Below, one piece after another: positions 62,624-64,000 of a DNA stretch of 64,000 nt. The notes under the pieces were generated by a model. The model saw only the letters and a list, made by a program, of their open reading frames with translations, was not told where the DNA came from and searched no databases. The stretch's first letter is position 1. Each line of letters starts with the position of its first letter. The position numbers were made by a program, and so were the translations under genes. The DNA is from Mucilaginibacter gotjawali (lineage in GTDB: Bacteria; Bacteroidota; Bacteroidia; Sphingobacteriales; Sphingobacteriaceae). The stretch spans positions 5,952,001 to 6,016,000 of the forward strand of contig NZ_AP017313.1 of assembly GCF_002355435.1 (NCBI RefSeq), in the 5' to 3' direction.

Positions 62624-64000
62624 ATGACAATTATGAAAAATACACTTTCAATAACACTAATAATTGCCTTTTTTAGTACGCTTTACTCGTGCAAAAAGCT
62701 TACTGAGGATCCCAGTTCGGTTATTGTTTCCTCGCAATTTTACCAAACGGCAGCCGACGCAAACGCAGCAGCAAACGCGGTTTACAGCACATTGAACAGC
62801 GATCCTGCCGGCGATTTCCCTATTTATGGCCGCCAGCTCAATTTATTGGTTGAAAACGGCAGCGACAACCAGATCTATAGCCCGAGCAACACCAATCCTG
62901 ACGTTCGTGCTTTGGGTACGGCTACGTATGTAGCAGCAAACAGCCGCGTGCAAAAAATATGGCAACAACATTACTATGGTATCAATAGGGCGAATATTGC
63001 AATTGATAACATCCCGGTAATTCAGTTTGATACAACGCAGCGTGCCCGCTTAGTACGAGAATCAAAATTTATACGGGCGCTGCTGTACTTTAACCTTGTT
63101 CGTTTATATGGAGATGTCCCCCTGGTGCTACATAACGCTACCAGCATAAATGTAAGTACCCTGCTGGTTGGCCGAGCTCCCGCAAGCGCTGTTTATGCGC
63201 AGATCATTGCCGACCTTAAGGATGCAACAAACCTGCCATCAACATATACAGGTGCCAATAAAGGCAGGGCTACGGCAGGTGCTGCACATGCATTACTTGC
63301 AAAAGTATACGTGACCCTGCAAGACTGGCCAAATGCGCTGGCTCAATTAAATGATGTGATTAACGGCGGTTATGGTTACGCTCTTTTCCCAAATTTCAGG
63401 GATGCCTTTCAAAAAGCAACAAAAAATGGTGTTGAGCATATTTTTTCCGTTCAGTTCGAGACAAACCTTGGCGCGGTAAACAGCACCCAATTTTTAAGTG
63501 AAGAATTTGGTTCCTTTAATCCGGGTATATGGCCAATTGATATTCCGGCAGATAGCAGCCTTTATAAATTGTATAGCCCCACTGATACACGCAGGGCGGT
63601 AACTTTTTATAGCTCACAATATAACCCGGCAACAGGTCAAACTGTTTATTACACTGGTTCTGCAGCGCCGTACTTTAACAAATTTGTTGATTACAGTTTA
63701 AACCCGCTGACCACGCAGGCACAAAGCGGGATCAATTACCCGGTTATCCGCTATTCCGAAATATTGCTGTTGTATGCTGAAGTTCAAAATGAAATAAATG
63801 GAACGCCTACCCCTGATGCCTATAACGCCATTAACCAGGTTCGCACCAGGGCCAATGTGCCGGGTCTTACTCCCGGGCTAAACCAGGCTGATTTCAGGGA
63901 CTCCGTTTTTTTAGAACGGAGAAAGGAATTTATACAGGAGGGGCAGCGTTGGTTCGACCTTGTACGCAGGGGCGGTACTACGTTGGTAGACGCCTTACAT
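62624..64000 (+). CDS. RagB/SusD family nutrient-binding lipoprotein (cut by window edge)
   Basis: 459 residues visible from ATG 62624 (a second in-frame ATG at 62633 is possible). Lipoprotein signal with Cys in STLYSCKKLTEDP, then the TPR-rich SusD fold: IWQQHYYGINRANIAID, ESKFIRALLYFNLVRLYGDV, AAHALLAKVYVTLQDWPNAL, and near the end RYSEILLLYAEVQNEI and FLERRKEFIQEGQRWFDLVR. It forms the lid over the SusC barrel. It lies 11 bases after susC. The C-terminal end is outside the window. Confidence 0.95.
   Translation, partial: MTIMKNTLSITLIIAFFSTLYSCKKLTEDPSSVIVSSQFYQTAADANAAANAVYSTLNSDPAGDFPIYGRQLNLLVENGSDNQIYSPSNTNPDVRALGTATYVAANSRVQKIWQQHYYGINRANIAIDNIPVIQFDTTQRARLVRESKFIRALLYFNLVRLYGDVPLVLHNATSINVSTLLVGRAPASAVYAQIIADLKDATNLPSTYTGANKGRATAGAAHALLAKVYVTLQDWPNALAQLNDVINGGYGYALFPNFRDAFQKATKNGVEHIFSVQFETNLGAVNSTQFLSEEFGSFNPGIWPIDIPADSSLYKLYSPTDTRRAVTFYSSQYNPATGQTVYYTGSAAPYFNKFVDYSLNPLTTQAQSGINYPVIRYSEILLLYAEVQNEINGTPTPDAYNAINQVRTRANVPGLTPGLNQADFRDSVFLERRKEFIQEGQRWFDLVRRGGTTLVDALH

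Overview
The window reads as a chromosomal segment of a Bacteroidota bacterium, most likely family Sphingobacteriaceae and Mucilaginibacter-like. The reasons are a SusC/SusD pair, families largely restricted to this phylum (DUF3078, DUF3570 with DUF4266, DUF5777, DUF5916), several matches to the Bacteroidota -7 promoter element TAnnTTTG, few Shine-Dalgarno sites and moderate GC. The genus is an inference from gene content, not a database match. I found no tRNA, rRNA, CRISPR array or transposase gene.

Left part (1-16654): a leftward tripartite RND efflux operon (TolC-like, adaptor lipoprotein, pump cut by the window edge) with a palindromic operator candidate at its promoter; a dipeptide epimerase; an aminotransferase broken by one frameshift; efp; a DUF3078 protein; a 206-bp MITE-like element with inverted ends and a 10-bp target duplication; a DUF5916 protein also broken by a one-base shift; hisS; a second hairpin-rich non-coding element; a methyltransferase, a SirB1/transglutaminase-like protein and two small membrane proteins.

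Redox and envelope part (16651-29545): a two-component system, an outer-membrane barrel, a b-type cytochrome, and a leftward ApbE - DUF4266 - DUF3570 - thioredoxin operon that looks like an extracytoplasmic flavin/thiol system. Upstream of it is a leftward set of an NHL propeller lipoprotein, a PQQ-like propeller lipoprotein and a TonB-dependent siderophore-type receptor.

Biosynthetic part (29919-44625): the most unusual region. It combines a stand-alone NRPS-like protein (adenylation, carrier, thioesterase; cysteine-like specificity code; no condensation domain), an ABC exporter, two GT4 glycosyltransferases, a metal-dependent amidohydrolase, three SAM methyltransferases and three radical SAM enzymes (two B12-binding type, one SPASM type). 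The genes lie in four tightly packed, alternately oriented transcription units. I read it as one pathway making a small, probably glycosylated and aminoacylated product that is exported; the product is unknown.

Surface polysaccharide part (44725-55162): a DUF4397 lipoprotein, a nucleotidyltransferase-fold protein, two O-antigen ligase/polymerase-family proteins, a flippase and four glycosyltransferases, all leftward. No initiating phosphoglycosyltransferase or Wza/Wzc is present in the window.

Right part (55419-64000): an ECF sigma factor overlapping a gene for an anti-sigma-like N-terminus joined through one membrane helix to a barrel-like domain, then YceI and DUF5777 genes. The window ends with a SusC/SusD operon whose long 5' leader starts at a clear promoter and begins with a 32-codon cysteine-rich reading frame, suggesting cysteine- or sulfur-responsive attenuation.
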